DNA of 64,000 bases from BJGO01 sp964640655. Lineage in GTDB: Bacteria > Bacteroidota > Bacteroidia > Chitinophagales > UBA10324. Below the pieces are notes generated by a model, which was not told the DNA's origin, did no database searches, and saw only the letters and a list, made by a program, of their open reading frames with translations. How positions within the stretch are numbered: position 1 is the first letter of the stretch; each line of letters begins with the position of its first letter. Shown here piece after piece: positions 51,101 through 59,884 of the stretch. Both the position numbers and the translations under genes were made by a program. The stretch is from the NCBI GenBank assembly GCA_964640655.1, contig CAZXFT010000008.1:1-64000 (forward strand). The letters run 5' to 3'.

Positions 51101-52513
51101 TTACTCTGTTAAGCTTTGTCCTGCACTCCAATATAACTCACTAAGTGTCTTAGCTGCTTTATTGTTGAGTTCAATAAGTTTAATTTCAGCATTGATCATA
51201 GATACCTCACGCATGTTTACTAAAAAAAGAGTGCTTTCGCCATTAAAAAATTTATCTCGCTCACCATTCAATAATGTTTTAGTAAAAATTACCTGTTGGT
51301 TTTGAATATTTAATTGAGAGCTGACTGTTAACAACTCATTATAAACGGTTTCAATACTATTCAAAATATCTCTTTCCGATTGTGTGTATTCCTGATTCAG
51401 TTGATAAAGTTTAATGGAATTCATTTGAAGTTTACCACGTTCCTTTCTTAGAAACAAGGGGTAATAAAATGAGAATCCATACTTGTAATTATTTCTGAAT
51501 GCTGTTTCTACATTATTAGTCCAGGAAAAGTCAGTGGGTGTGTTAATGAAATTGTAATTCAACCTGAATGCCGGCAAGAGATTGTTTTTAAGTAATTTCT
51601 GTTCAATCTGATGAATCTCAATCTTACTCTTAAGCACAATCAACTTAGGGTGATTTCTTTTTGCCTGATCATATATATCCGTTAATTGATTTGAGTTTAT
51701 CAATCGACCAATAATATTGTTCCGGGCAGGTGCAATAGTTGTGTCTATATTCAATGGCAATTGATCCGATGTCCATAAATAATTACTCAGATTGATAATT
51801 GCGTTTTGATATTCTACAAAAGCCTGTAGCCGCAAATTCTGACGATCAAATAAAAAGATCTTTGCTTCAATACTATCTATGGCTGCTTCGTCGCCACCAG
51901 CAACTCTCTGCTTTACTGCGTTGAAACGAATTGAAGCTAACTCAACAGCATTATCCATTTGTTTCAATCGATGATATGCCATCTCCCAGTTCCAGAAATC
52001 TTTGGCAGCCTCAAGTATCAATTTGTTGATGATGGCTATTTTTTCTGCTTCGTTCATGTCTGCCATCTGCAATGCTTGCTTCAGAGCGGCACGTCGGTCG
52101 TCAATCCACATTCCACGTGCAATGGGTAAACTAATTCCCGCATACAGTAAACCATCGGTGGGTGTTTGATCTTCACTGTTAATGAAGCTGCCTGAATTTT
52201 CCTCAAAACCGACTTTAATATCGGGGCCAACCCAAACAGGTATTTTCAACCACGAGTCCCAATACCTGTAATACTCTTTTGAAGCAAGTTGTTTATTGTT
52301 TGTTTCTGTGTTGATACTAGGATCAAAATTTCCACGACTAAATCTAATCTGAGCCCTAGCATAATCAGGAAGAGTGTTAGCTTGTTTAGCCATAGGATGA
52401 TTACTAACGACAAATCCAATAAATGAACGGAACGACAAAGAATCCTTGAAGGTTTGGGCATGAAGTACTGATGTTTGCGAAATGAATAAGAGAATATAAA
52501 GAATCCGAACCAT
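51101..52513 (-). CDS. TolC-family outer-membrane efflux protein
   Basis: About 470 residues from the ATG at 52513, which gives a signal peptide (VRILYILLFISQTSVLHAQ); an upstream start at 52639 would overlap the HlyD gene by 125 bp and is rejected. The two helical hairpins of the TolC fold are recognisable (AIINKLILEAAKDFWNWEMAYHRL; QEYTQSERDILNSIETVYNELL). It forms the outer-membrane channel of the tripartite exporter. Its start is separated from the HlyD stop by one base. Confidence 0.85.
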   Translation of the reverse strand: MVRILYILLFISQTSVLHAQTFKDSLSFRSFIGFVVSNHPMAKQANTLPDYARAQIRFSRGNFDPSINTETNNKQLASKEYYRYWDSWLKIPVWVGPDIKVGFEENSGSFINSEDQTPTDGLLYAGISLPIARGMWIDDRRAALKQALQMADMNEAEKIAIINKLILEAAKDFWNWEMAYHRLKQMDNAVELASIRFNAVKQRVAGGDEAAIDSIEAKIFLFDRQNLRLQAFVEYQNAIINLSNYLWTSDQLPLNIDTTIAPARNNIIGRLINSNQLTDIYDQAKRNHPKLIVLKSKIEIHQIEQKLLKNNLLPAFRLNYNFINTPTDFSWTNNVETAFRNNYKYGFSFYYPLFLRKERGKLQMNSIKLYQLNQEYTQSERDILNSIETVYNELLTVSSQLNIQNQQVIFTKTLLNGERDKFFNGESTLFLVNMREVSMINAEIKLIELNNKAAKTLSELYWSAGQSLTE

Positions 52514-52514
52514 A

Positions 52515-53870
52515 CTACTGCTCTTCTTGAGTTTCTTTAACCTCATTATTCTTCTTGTCTTTATCGCTGTAATAAACTCCGGTGTATTCTGGAGGAAATC
52601 CATTGAACTGTCGCCATAACTCGTACCAAATAGGTACATCTTTTAACATCATCCAGCCTTTAACTCCGGTTCCTACTTTTAAAAGTGTGGGCCAGCTCTT
52701 TTCAGAACTTGAATCCGGTGTAATCAATATACGATACATACCATCTGTGTCTATATAATCTATCACAGACACAACTCCACTAAATGTTCCAAAAGAAGCC
52801 GATGGCCAACCGCTAAAGAAAATTACGGGCCAACCATCAAATTGTAATCTTACTTTAGAACCTCGCTGCAACAGAACTATATCCATTGGTTTTACCAGTA
52901 TTTCAGCAGCCATATCCGGTTGTGAAGGCATGATGGTACATATGGCCTGGCCTTCTTTGACTATTTCTCCTACCCCACTAATGCTTGCCTGAACTATGTA
53001 TCCGCTTTGTGGTGCTGTTACAAAATAGTACTTGCTTCTGATGCGCATATTGGCAAAATCATTATTCATTTTTGAGATATCAGCCTCAGTTTGATAGAAG
53101 TATGACAAAGCCGCGTTTAATTCTGACTCAGCTTTGCTCATCTTATCCATATACTCTGCCTGAAGACTACTAAGCTCAATGTTGGCATTCATGTATTCCT
53201 GTCTTGATGCCATTAATTTATTTTCGGCACTTACCATGTAAGCTTGTGTTTCCTGTACCTTCAACTTACGTCTTTCATATTCAGTAAGAGAAATTAAATT
53301 CTTACTGAGAAGCGTGTCGGCACGTTTCAATTGAGTGCCGGCAATTTCATACCCTGCAAAAGCGGCTTTTACATCCATACTGTCACTGACCACTTTTAAC
53401 TGCGACTGCTTCACCTTGTTTTTAGCTTTCTGTAAGCTGAAATCCAGACTACTCTGCAAGGCTTTGATTTGATTACCCAGTGCTTGAATCTTCAAGTTGT
53501 TTGAAGACAAAGAGCCTTGCTTAGAAACAATCTGCTCTTCTAAGCGCTTCAAAAACTCTGGGTCAAAATATTTATCTTTTATCTCATCTAGTTCAACAAT
53601 GGTGTCTCCTTTTTGTACAAACTGCCCCTCTTGAATATACCAATGTTTCACCTTTCCTGCTATTACAGACTGAATGGTTTGTGGTCTGTCCTGTGGTTTA
53701 TAGGTTGTAACTCTTCCGGTGCTCATGATATTTTGAGTCCATGGCATAAATAGAAAGAGCAGCATAATAATTAACGCTGCAATAAAAACATTGGCCACCT
53801 GCTTACTGTACCTGGGTTGCCTGATAAATTTTGTTGAAAGTCTTACAATATGTTGTTCTTCTCGTTTCAT
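52515..53870 (-). CDS. HlyD-family periplasmic adaptor
   Basis: 451 residues. One N-terminal membrane helix (about 27-45) is followed by a biotinyl-lipoyl-like half (QSVIAGKVKHWYIQEGQFVQKGDTIVELDEIKD in pieces), a long alpha-helical hairpin (about 100-270), the second lipoyl half (APQSGYIVQ) and a beta-barrel region. It links the inner-membrane ABC transporter to the TolC channel. It lies 7 bp after the ABC gene. Confidence 0.87.
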   Translation of the reverse strand: MKREEQHIVRLSTKFIRQPRYSKQVANVFIAALIIMLLFLFMPWTQNIMSTGRVTTYKPQDRPQTIQSVIAGKVKHWYIQEGQFVQKGDTIVELDEIKDKYFDPEFLKRLEEQIVSKQGSLSSNNLKIQALGNQIKALQSSLDFSLQKAKNKVKQSQLKVVSDSMDVKAAFAGYEIAGTQLKRADTLLSKNLISLTEYERRKLKVQETQAYMVSAENKLMASRQEYMNANIELSSLQAEYMDKMSKAESELNAALSYFYQTEADISKMNNDFANMRIRSKYYFVTAPQSGYIVQASISGVGEIVKEGQAICTIMPSQPDMAAEILVKPMDIVLLQRGSKVRLQFDGWPVIFFSGWPSASFGTFSGVVSVIDYIDTDGMYRILITPDSSSEKSWPTLLKVGTGVKGWMMLKDVPIWYELWRQFNGFPPEYTGVYYSDKDKKNNEVKETQEEQ

Positions 53871-53877
53871 TAACCGA

Positions 53878-56091
53878 TTATATGTTATAAATAAGCTCTC
53901 TGAATTGTTTATTGGATTCTTCTAAAGTTTTAAAATCTGAGTCTGCAACAAGGCTGCCCTTATGCAGCATCACAATCCTTTGACAATATTTCATAACCGC
54001 TGGGTCATTGGAAATTAATATCAGAGACCAGGGATATTCACTTGAAGTTAAGGTTTGCATAATTCTCACCTTATCTGTTTTTGAAACACCTAGAAGAAAA
54101 TCATCGAGTACCAAAACTTTTGGTTTATCAACCATATTGCGGGCAAGCACGATTCGTTTTTCAATACCACTGGACAGTCTTACAGCACCACCAACTATTT
54201 GTGTATCGAACCCGTCCGGAAGATTATTAATCCAATCGTTTAATCCTACAATTTGTGTTGCCCATTTCACATCATCGAAAGAAATATTCTTTCTGCCAAT
54301 CAATAAATTTTCGATGAGTGTGCCATCAAAAATGCCTTGTTGAGATATGTAATCCCCTAAGTAATCGAATAAGGACAGTTTATTAATAATTCTCAAAGAC
54401 ATTCCGTTATAAAGTATTGCCCCGGAATAGTTATCATAAATACCCAAGATGACGTTTACTAATGTTGTCTTACCCGATCCGTTGTCACCACATATACAAA
54501 TACGTTCTGCAGCCTTGATTTTAAGATTAATATCATTAAGTACTGTTTCTTCCGAATCAGAATAATGATACGAAAGACCTACAACATCGAGTTCAATACC
54601 TGATTCTGCCTGTGTTTTAGTAAATTCAATTCCGCTGTAATTGTCTGTTGGCAACTGTTTTACTTTACTGAGTTTCTCGGTACTTGTCAATACATCATAT
54701 ACAGTATCTAATTTGATTATAATCTTTTCGATACTGTTCATAATAAGAATGATAATAATCTCAGCAGCAATAAACTGACCTAATGTGATTAACTGATTAA
54801 TAATCAGGTAAACCCCCAGCATCAGGAGAGTTGCAGTAATGAGGGTTTTAAATATTACAAAGCTGTAATACTGAGTGACAAGAATTTTGAAGTGCTTATT
54901 GCGCCAGAATAAATACTTTGTCAAAAGAGTATCTGTTTTATCCTGAGCAAACGAAGTGTTTCCAGCCAACTTAAAAGTAGATAGTGCACGTGCCATTTCC
55001 TCCAACCAGTTTGCAATCTTGTACTTATAAGTAGATTCATTAATACTAGTTTCTAATGCTTTGGGGCCTGTGAGCATAATAATCAACAACAACATTAATA
55101 CTAAAAAAACACCAATCACTATAAAGACAGGATGATACAACGCAAGTAAAATAATTCCAAATAAAATTTGAAGCGATGCAGATGAAAAATCAATCAAGAG
55201 TGTAGCTATTCCCTTCTGAACCGATACAACGTCAAAAAAACGATTGACTAACTCGGGAGGGTTGTACTTTAAAATTGACTCTAACTTGATCTTAGGTATC
55301 ACATAGGCATAATGAAAAGTATTTTTAACAAAAAGTCGTTGTCTGATATACTCAACGAGTTGTATTTGCAGGATAGTTATAAACCCTGCTCCGAAAATTC
55401 CTATAACAATAAATAGTATAAGAATATACACCGATGTTACGGCCTGTCCGCTACTCACAAATGTAATCAGACTTTGAATACCTAATGGTAAGGACAGAGT
55501 AATAATACCTGACAATAATGCATAAGTCCATACATAAATTATTTCTTTTCTTTCCTCTGCAAGTAAGCCTAAGAATTCACCAATAATCTTAAATCTGTTC
55601 TTATTAAGGTCGTTATTGTCATGTTCGTTATTAAATGACGACTTAATATTCAGAGGAAAAATATTGATACAAATAATTTTGCCCTCATTATTCAAGGCAA
55701 AATTATACTCAGAAAGACTTTCTGTTTTGACAGGCTCTGATATTTCAGAGTAATCATCCTGGAACACAAATAGTTTAAATTCCTTTGACTGGTCTACTTT
55801 ATTAATGAGGATTGGAATATTTGAACCCGCATTAGTTTTTTCAAAAACTAAAAATGGATGTGTTGATAATTGAGCAAACTGATAAAATTCATCAGATGTG
55901 AAAAATTGTTTCTGAAAGATTATTTTGGAATTGTTGCACAAAAGCATAAGTTGTTGTGATATTTCATCAATATCATCAACCCTTACTTGCTTGAGTAATA
56001 AATTAGCATTATCTAAGTTCAAATAGTCCTGAGGATTATATCCTGATTCCTCAACAAGTTTTGCTAATAGTGTTTTAATAAAATACTTCAT
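53878..56091 (-). CDS. ABC exporter (permease-ATPase) with non-canonical ATPase motifs
   Basis: 737 residues, no signal peptide. Residues 1-170 form a soluble domain of unknown type, possibly a decayed peptidase-like domain. Residues 180-460 hold six membrane helices, and 500-737 the nucleotide-binding domain. Walker A is intact (GDNGSGKTT, 535-543) and the Q-loop is present (YISQQGIFDGTL). The signature is LSSGI (639-643) rather than LSGGQ, the Walker B ends in Asp673-Asp674 where Asp-Glu is usual, and the H-loop histidine is Asn695 (LISNDP). It is the first gene of a tripartite exporter operon with HlyD and TolC. Cargo unknown. Confidence 0.8.
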   Translation of the reverse strand: MKYFIKTLLAKLVEESGYNPQDYLNLDNANLLLKQVRVDDIDEISQQLMLLCNNSKIIFQKQFFTSDEFYQFAQLSTHPFLVFEKTNAGSNIPILINKVDQSKEFKLFVFQDDYSEISEPVKTESLSEYNFALNNEGKIICINIFPLNIKSSFNNEHDNNDLNKNRFKIIGEFLGLLAEERKEIIYVWTYALLSGIITLSLPLGIQSLITFVSSGQAVTSVYILILFIVIGIFGAGFITILQIQLVEYIRQRLFVKNTFHYAYVIPKIKLESILKYNPPELVNRFFDVVSVQKGIATLLIDFSSASLQILFGIILLALYHPVFIVIGVFLVLMLLLIIMLTGPKALETSINESTYKYKIANWLEEMARALSTFKLAGNTSFAQDKTDTLLTKYLFWRNKHFKILVTQYYSFVIFKTLITATLLMLGVYLIINQLITLGQFIAAEIIIILIMNSIEKIIIKLDTVYDVLTSTEKLSKVKQLPTDNYSGIEFTKTQAESGIELDVVGLSYHYSDSEETVLNDINLKIKAAERICICGDNGSGKTTLVNVILGIYDNYSGAILYNGMSLRIINKLSLFDYLGDYISQQGIFDGTLIENLLIGRKNISFDDVKWATQIVGLNDWINNLPDGFDTQIVGGAVRLSSGIEKRIVLARNMVDKPKVLVLDDFLLGVSKTDKVRIMQTLTSSEYPWSLILISNDPAVMKYCQRIVMLHKGSLVADSDFKTLEESNKQFRELIYNI

Positions 56092-56232
56092 CTAATATGT
56101 TTCACGCCAGTTATTAAGTTTAAAAATAGAGTTGCCAAATAGCAGAGAGCAAATAGCAAACCTATTTTTAAGGGATAACATTAAAATTTATTTAAAAAGT
56201 AAAAACAAAATAAGCACAGCATTGTTTAAAAT

Positions 56233-56266
56233 AAAAAAGCCATTTATCCCTCCGGATAAATGGCTT
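56233..56266 (-). terminator. Terminator of the small lipoprotein gene
   Basis: AAGCCATTTATCC / GGATAAATGGCTT makes a 13-bp stem with a CTCC loop. Read leftwards it is followed by TTTTTTATTTT, so it ends the transcript of the 56290-56439 gene. Confidence 0.8.
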
Positions 56267-56289
56267 GTCTATAATTAGTTACAGCAGTG

Positions 56290-56439
56290 TTAGCTGTGTT
56301 TGATTTCGCTATTTGTGTGCTCTTTAGATATTCCACCCGGGCAGCCATATCTTGGAGTGCATGAACTTAAACTGAGTAATAGTCCGCCGAGCAGACTCAA
56401 TAATATACACAGTGTGATGTTTTTACTGATATTTTTCAT
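56290..56439 (-). CDS. 49-residue lipoprotein
   Basis: From the ATG at 56439 the product is 49 residues: a hydrophobic signal sequence, a lipobox (LSSC, Cys27), then PRYGCPGGISKEH and a charged end. A longer in-frame start exists but would put 40 unrelated residues before the signal sequence. Small Bacteroidota lipoproteins with CxPRYGCP are common and of unknown role. It is a single gene with its own terminator. Confidence 0.7.
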   Translation of the reverse strand: MKNISKNITLCILLSLLGGLLLSLSSCTPRYGCPGGISKEHTNSEIKHS

Positions 56440-56514
56440 TGTGCATTTAGTTTTGATTATGAAGGTATTTTGCAACCTGTTACGTAAAAATACCAAAAAT
56501 AGTTCCAAGTCCAC

Positions 56515-57891
56515 ATGACCAACATCCATTTTATAGCTATAGGCGGTGCAGTTATGCACAACCTAGCTATAGCCTTAAAATTAAAGGGATACCATATTAC
56601 CGGATCCGATGATGAAATTTTTGACCCTGCTTATTCAAAACTCGAGAGGAATGGCTTACTGCCTAAACAAACGGGTTGGAATGCTGAAAACATAAATACA
56701 GGATTAGATGCAATCATTTTAGGTATGCACGCTAAATCTGATAACCCTGAATTATTAAAAGCTCAGGAACTCAAAATACCTATCTACTCTTTTCCGGAAT
56801 TTATTTACGAACAGAGTAAAAACAAAAAACGAATCGTAATAGGCGGTAGCCACGGAAAGACGACAACAACAGCTATGATCATGCATGTGCTTGGGTTTAT
56901 GAATATGGATTTTGATTACATGGTTGGCGCACAGTTACAGGGGTATGAACTCACAGTCAAATTAAGCGAAGATGCACCCGTGATTATTCTTGAAGGCGAC
57001 GAATACCCCGATTCTGCATTAACCAAAACACCCAAGTTTCATATTTATAAAGCCGATGTTGGTGTAATAACTGGAATAGCCTGGGATCATGTGAATGTAT
57101 TTCCAACATTTGATTTATACAAAGAACAGTTTAAACGCTTTGCAGAAATGATACCTGCAAACGGAAAGTTAATATTCAATGCAGCTGATGAAACACTGAA
57201 ATATCTGATCAGTCATTCTAACTTGACAAGCAAGGTAATTGGTTATGAATTGCCATTCTATAAGGTGCTGGATAATCAGGTGGTTATTGAACATGGTGGT
57301 TTTGAATACCCTCTTGAAATTTTTGGTCAGCATAACTTATTGAACCTGATGGCAGCCTGGAATGTCTGCAATGATATTAGTATAAATGATGTGGATTTTC
57401 TGACTGCTATTCAATCATTCACTGGTGCAGCAAAGCGCCTCGAATTAGTAGCTGAAAATAATCACACAGCATTTTATAAAGATTTTGCGCACTCCCCTTC
57501 TAAACTCAAGGCAACGATTAATGCTATGAGAGAGAAGTTTCCTCAGCGCAAACTGATAGCTTGTATGGAACTACATACATATAGTAGTTTAAACAAGAAC
57601 TTTTTACAGGAATACAAGGGATGCATGATGAATGCTGATGAACGAATCGTATATTATAATCAGCATACCATTGAGCTGAAACGTTTGGAGAATATTACTC
57701 CTCAGGAAATAAAAACTTTTTTTGCCGATGATAAATTGATTGTTATTACAGATAAAAATGAGCTTCGTGAAAGACTTATATCCAAAAACTGGAAAGAAGC
57801 TAATCTGTTACTGATGTCGTCGGGGAATTTCGACGGACTTGATTTAACCGAACTATCTAACTTTGTTATTAAAGAAATCAAACATGTTTGA
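56515..57891 (+). CDS. mpl: Mpl-type UDP-N-acetylmuramate tripeptide ligase
   Basis: 458 residues, a Mur-ligase fold. The Rossmann-like start NIHFIAIGGAVMHNLAIALKLKGYHITGSD (in pieces) and ATP motif GGSHGKTTT (110-118) are typical of MurC/Mpl; the C-terminal domain includes YKDFAHSPSKLKATI. It ligates recycled L-Ala-gamma-D-Glu-meso-DAP to UDP-MurNAc in peptidoglycan recycling. A MurC assignment is less likely given the IGGAVMHN start. The stop overlaps the exonuclease start by 8 bp. Confidence 0.85.
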   Translation: MTNIHFIAIGGAVMHNLAIALKLKGYHITGSDDEIFDPAYSKLERNGLLPKQTGWNAENINTGLDAIILGMHAKSDNPELLKAQELKIPIYSFPEFIYEQSKNKKRIVIGGSHGKTTTTAMIMHVLGFMNMDFDYMVGAQLQGYELTVKLSEDAPVIILEGDEYPDSALTKTPKFHIYKADVGVITGIAWDHVNVFPTFDLYKEQFKRFAEMIPANGKLIFNAADETLKYLISHSNLTSKVIGYELPFYKVLDNQVVIEHGGFEYPLEIFGQHNLLNLMAAWNVCNDISINDVDFLTAIQSFTGAAKRLELVAENNHTAFYKDFAHSPSKLKATINAMREKFPQRKLIACMELHTYSSLNKNFLQEYKGCMMNADERIVYYNQHTIELKRLENITPQEIKTFFADDKLIVITDKNELRERLISKNWKEANLLLMSSGNFDGLDLTELSNFVIKEIKHV

Positions 57892-58648
57892 GAACCTGAA
57901 ATTATCTAATCCCCTTGCAGTATTAGACCTTGAAACTACCGGCACCGATTATGCCCGCGATCGTATAGTTGAAATAGCTGTTATCATTCTTTATCCTGAT
58001 GGCAGCACCCGCGAGTGGAACGACCGTGTAAATCCCGGTATACCTATTCCTAAATCAGCATCTGATGTTCACGGTATCACTGATGATATGGTAAGCAATT
58101 GCCCAACATTTAGAGATATAGCACCTGTGTATCTGGATGCGCTAAATAACTGTGACCTGTGTGGTTTTAACTCAAATCGTTTTGATTTTCCATTCCTGGT
58201 AGAAGAATTCCTTCGCAACGGATTCTCGTTTTCAGTCGATGGCAGGAAGTTTATAGATGTTCAACGCATTTTTCATAAGATGGAGCCGCGCAATCTTCAA
58301 GCAGCTTACAGATTTTATTGCAATAAAGATTTAACCAACGCGCATAGTGCCCTTGCTGATGCCAAAGCCACACTTGAAGTTTTAAATAGTCAGATTGAAC
58401 GTTATACAGAGTTGCGTTCTGATGCACAACAACTCCACAATATCAGCAAGGACGGTGATTTTGTGGATATGGGTCGTAATATGTATTACGATAATGAAGG
58501 TATTGAACGATTTAACTTTGGTAAACACAAAGGGAAAGCCGTACGCGACATCTTTAAATCGGAGCCTAACTACTTTGACTGGATCATGCGTAGTGATTTT
58601 CCTCTTGACTTTAAGCAAAGATTAAGGACAATTAAAGAAAAAATATAG
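57884..58648 (+). CDS. 3'-5' exonuclease of the DnaQ/DEDD family
   Basis: About 254 residues from the ATG at 57884; a TTG at 57863 would deepen the overlap with mpl. The DEDD residues are visible in VLDLETTGTD (exo I), GFNSNRFDFPFL (exo II) and NAHSALADAKATLEVL (exo III). The last ~50 residues (RFNFGKHKGKAVRDI) form a DUF3820-like extension. It is a stand-alone proofreading or repair-type nuclease, not the full Pol III epsilon. Confidence 0.87.
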   Translation: MFENLKLSNPLAVLDLETTGTDYARDRIVEIAVIILYPDGSTREWNDRVNPGIPIPKSASDVHGITDDMVSNCPTFRDIAPVYLDALNNCDLCGFNSNRFDFPFLVEEFLRNGFSFSVDGRKFIDVQRIFHKMEPRNLQAAYRFYCNKDLTNAHSALADAKATLEVLNSQIERYTELRSDAQQLHNISKDGDFVDMGRNMYYDNEGIERFNFGKHKGKAVRDIFKSEPNYFDWIMRSDFPLDFKQRLRTIKEKI

Positions 58649-58688
58649 GTCTATACTTAATATTGCACCTGCCCGTTAGTGTTCCTCC

Positions 58689-59405
58689 TTGAAAAATAGT
58701 ATAGTTATTATTCCAACCTACAATGAGTTTGAAAATGCTCCACGCATTATCAGAACCATTTTTGACATGTACACCGATGCACACATACTCATTGTAGATG
58801 ATGGATCTCCGGATGGAACAGCTGATGAAGTCAAGAAACTTCAGGAAAAATTTCCAGGCAGACTATACTTGATTGAACGAAAAGGAAAACTCGGATTAGG
58901 CACTGCATATATAACAGGGTTCAAATGGGCTATAGAAAAAAAGTACGACTACATTATTGAGATGGATGCTGATTACTCACATCCGCCGGCTCGTCTGCAG
59001 GCTTTATACGATGCCTGCTCTACAGGTATAGCTGATGTTGCTGTCGGTTCCCGTTATACTTCCGGAGGAAAGGTGATGAACTGGCCTGTTGGACGAATCC
59101 TTATGTCATATTTCGCAAGTGTTTATGTCCGTTTAGTTACATTTATGCCCGTACACGATACCACTGCTGGCTTTGTTTGTTACAAAAGAAAAGTGCTCGA
59201 AGCTATAAACCTTGATGAAATTGAATTTGTAGGTTATGCTTTTCAAATTGAGATGAAATATGCTGCCTGGAAAAAGAAATTTATTATAAAAGAAATACCT
59301 ATCACCTTCACTGACAGAACAGAAGGGCAATCAAAAATGAGTAAAGGAATTTTTAAGGAAGCTGTTCTTGGAGTATTGAAAATGAGAACAAAAAAGTACC
59401 GCTAA
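58689..59405 (+). CDS. Polyprenol-monophosphate sugar (mannose) synthase, GT2
   Basis: 238 residues from a TTG start at 58689; the N-terminus KNSIVIIPTYNE is the family's normal start, which supports it. GT2 motifs are VDDGSPDGT, GLGTAYITGFKWA, EMDADYSH and VGSRYTSGG. Such enzymes move a sugar from a nucleotide to polyprenyl phosphate at the inner membrane, to feed GT-C transferases. There are no membrane helices at the C-terminus. Its stop abuts the stop of the next, opposed gene. Confidence 0.88.
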   Translation: MKNSIVIIPTYNEFENAPRIIRTIFDMYTDAHILIVDDGSPDGTADEVKKLQEKFPGRLYLIERKGKLGLGTAYITGFKWAIEKKYDYIIEMDADYSHPPARLQALYDACSTGIADVAVGSRYTSGGKVMNWPVGRILMSYFASVYVRLVTFMPVHDTTAGFVCYKRKVLEAINLDEIEFVGYAFQIEMKYAAWKKKFIIKEIPITFTDRTEGQSKMSKGIFKEAVLGVLKMRTKKYR

Positions 59406-59759
59406 CTATAAGTCGTCTTCTCCTTCGTCCCAGTTATCTACCAAACGTCGAAGCTCTGTCAGCAATACTTCCTGACGATTCAAAAACATTTTAGTGGCAA
59501 CAGCATCAATTGGTTCATATTTCATTCCATTAAGCCATTCGTATAAGTTACGAGCCTCTTCATTTCTGTTAATAACACGTTTTAACAAATCACTAAGATT
59601 GTTCACATCCTCAGTGCTATATCGATCAGAATGCGCAATAACGTACTCAAACTTTAACTGAATAAGCTCAGTAAAATATTCAGTTGCATAAATAACATCC
59701 TCTACACTCTTGTTGTCTATGCCTAATAAGTCGTCTATAATTCGTTCGTTAAATGACAC
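59406..59759 (-). CDS. Small acidic helical protein of unknown function
   Basis: 117 residues, all predicted helical, with an acidic end (DNWDEGEDDL). No signal peptide, membrane helix or catalytic motif. Its frame is open, has balanced composition and lies 125 bp before parC's stop with no overlap, so I take it as a real cytoplasmic gene. Its stop directly abuts that of the opposed GT2 gene. Confidence 0.65.
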   Translation of the reverse strand: MSFNERIIDDLLGIDNKSVEDVIYATEYFTELIQLKFEYVIAHSDRYSTEDVNNLSDLLKRVINRNEEARNLYEWLNGMKYEPIDAVATKMFLNRQEVLLTELRRLVDNWDEGEDDL

Positions 59760-59884
59760 TTTTTGCCTTTATAATGAGGCAATGTATGTACTGCCAACCG
59801 ATTCTCCAATACTTTATTTGTTCGGAAATGGTAAAATACCGATGAGTTAATATTAATTAACGGTCAACACACTAATTTTGACTA

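Noticed and set aside
52514..52639. Upstream start for the TolC-family gene
   Set aside because: It would overlap the HlyD gene by 125 bp and bury the signal peptide; the ATG at 52513 fits.
59763..59782. TTGCCT/AGGCAA hairpin as the parC terminator
   Set aside because: Read leftwards it is followed by A residues rather than a T-run, and it lies in the leader of the small unknown gene.
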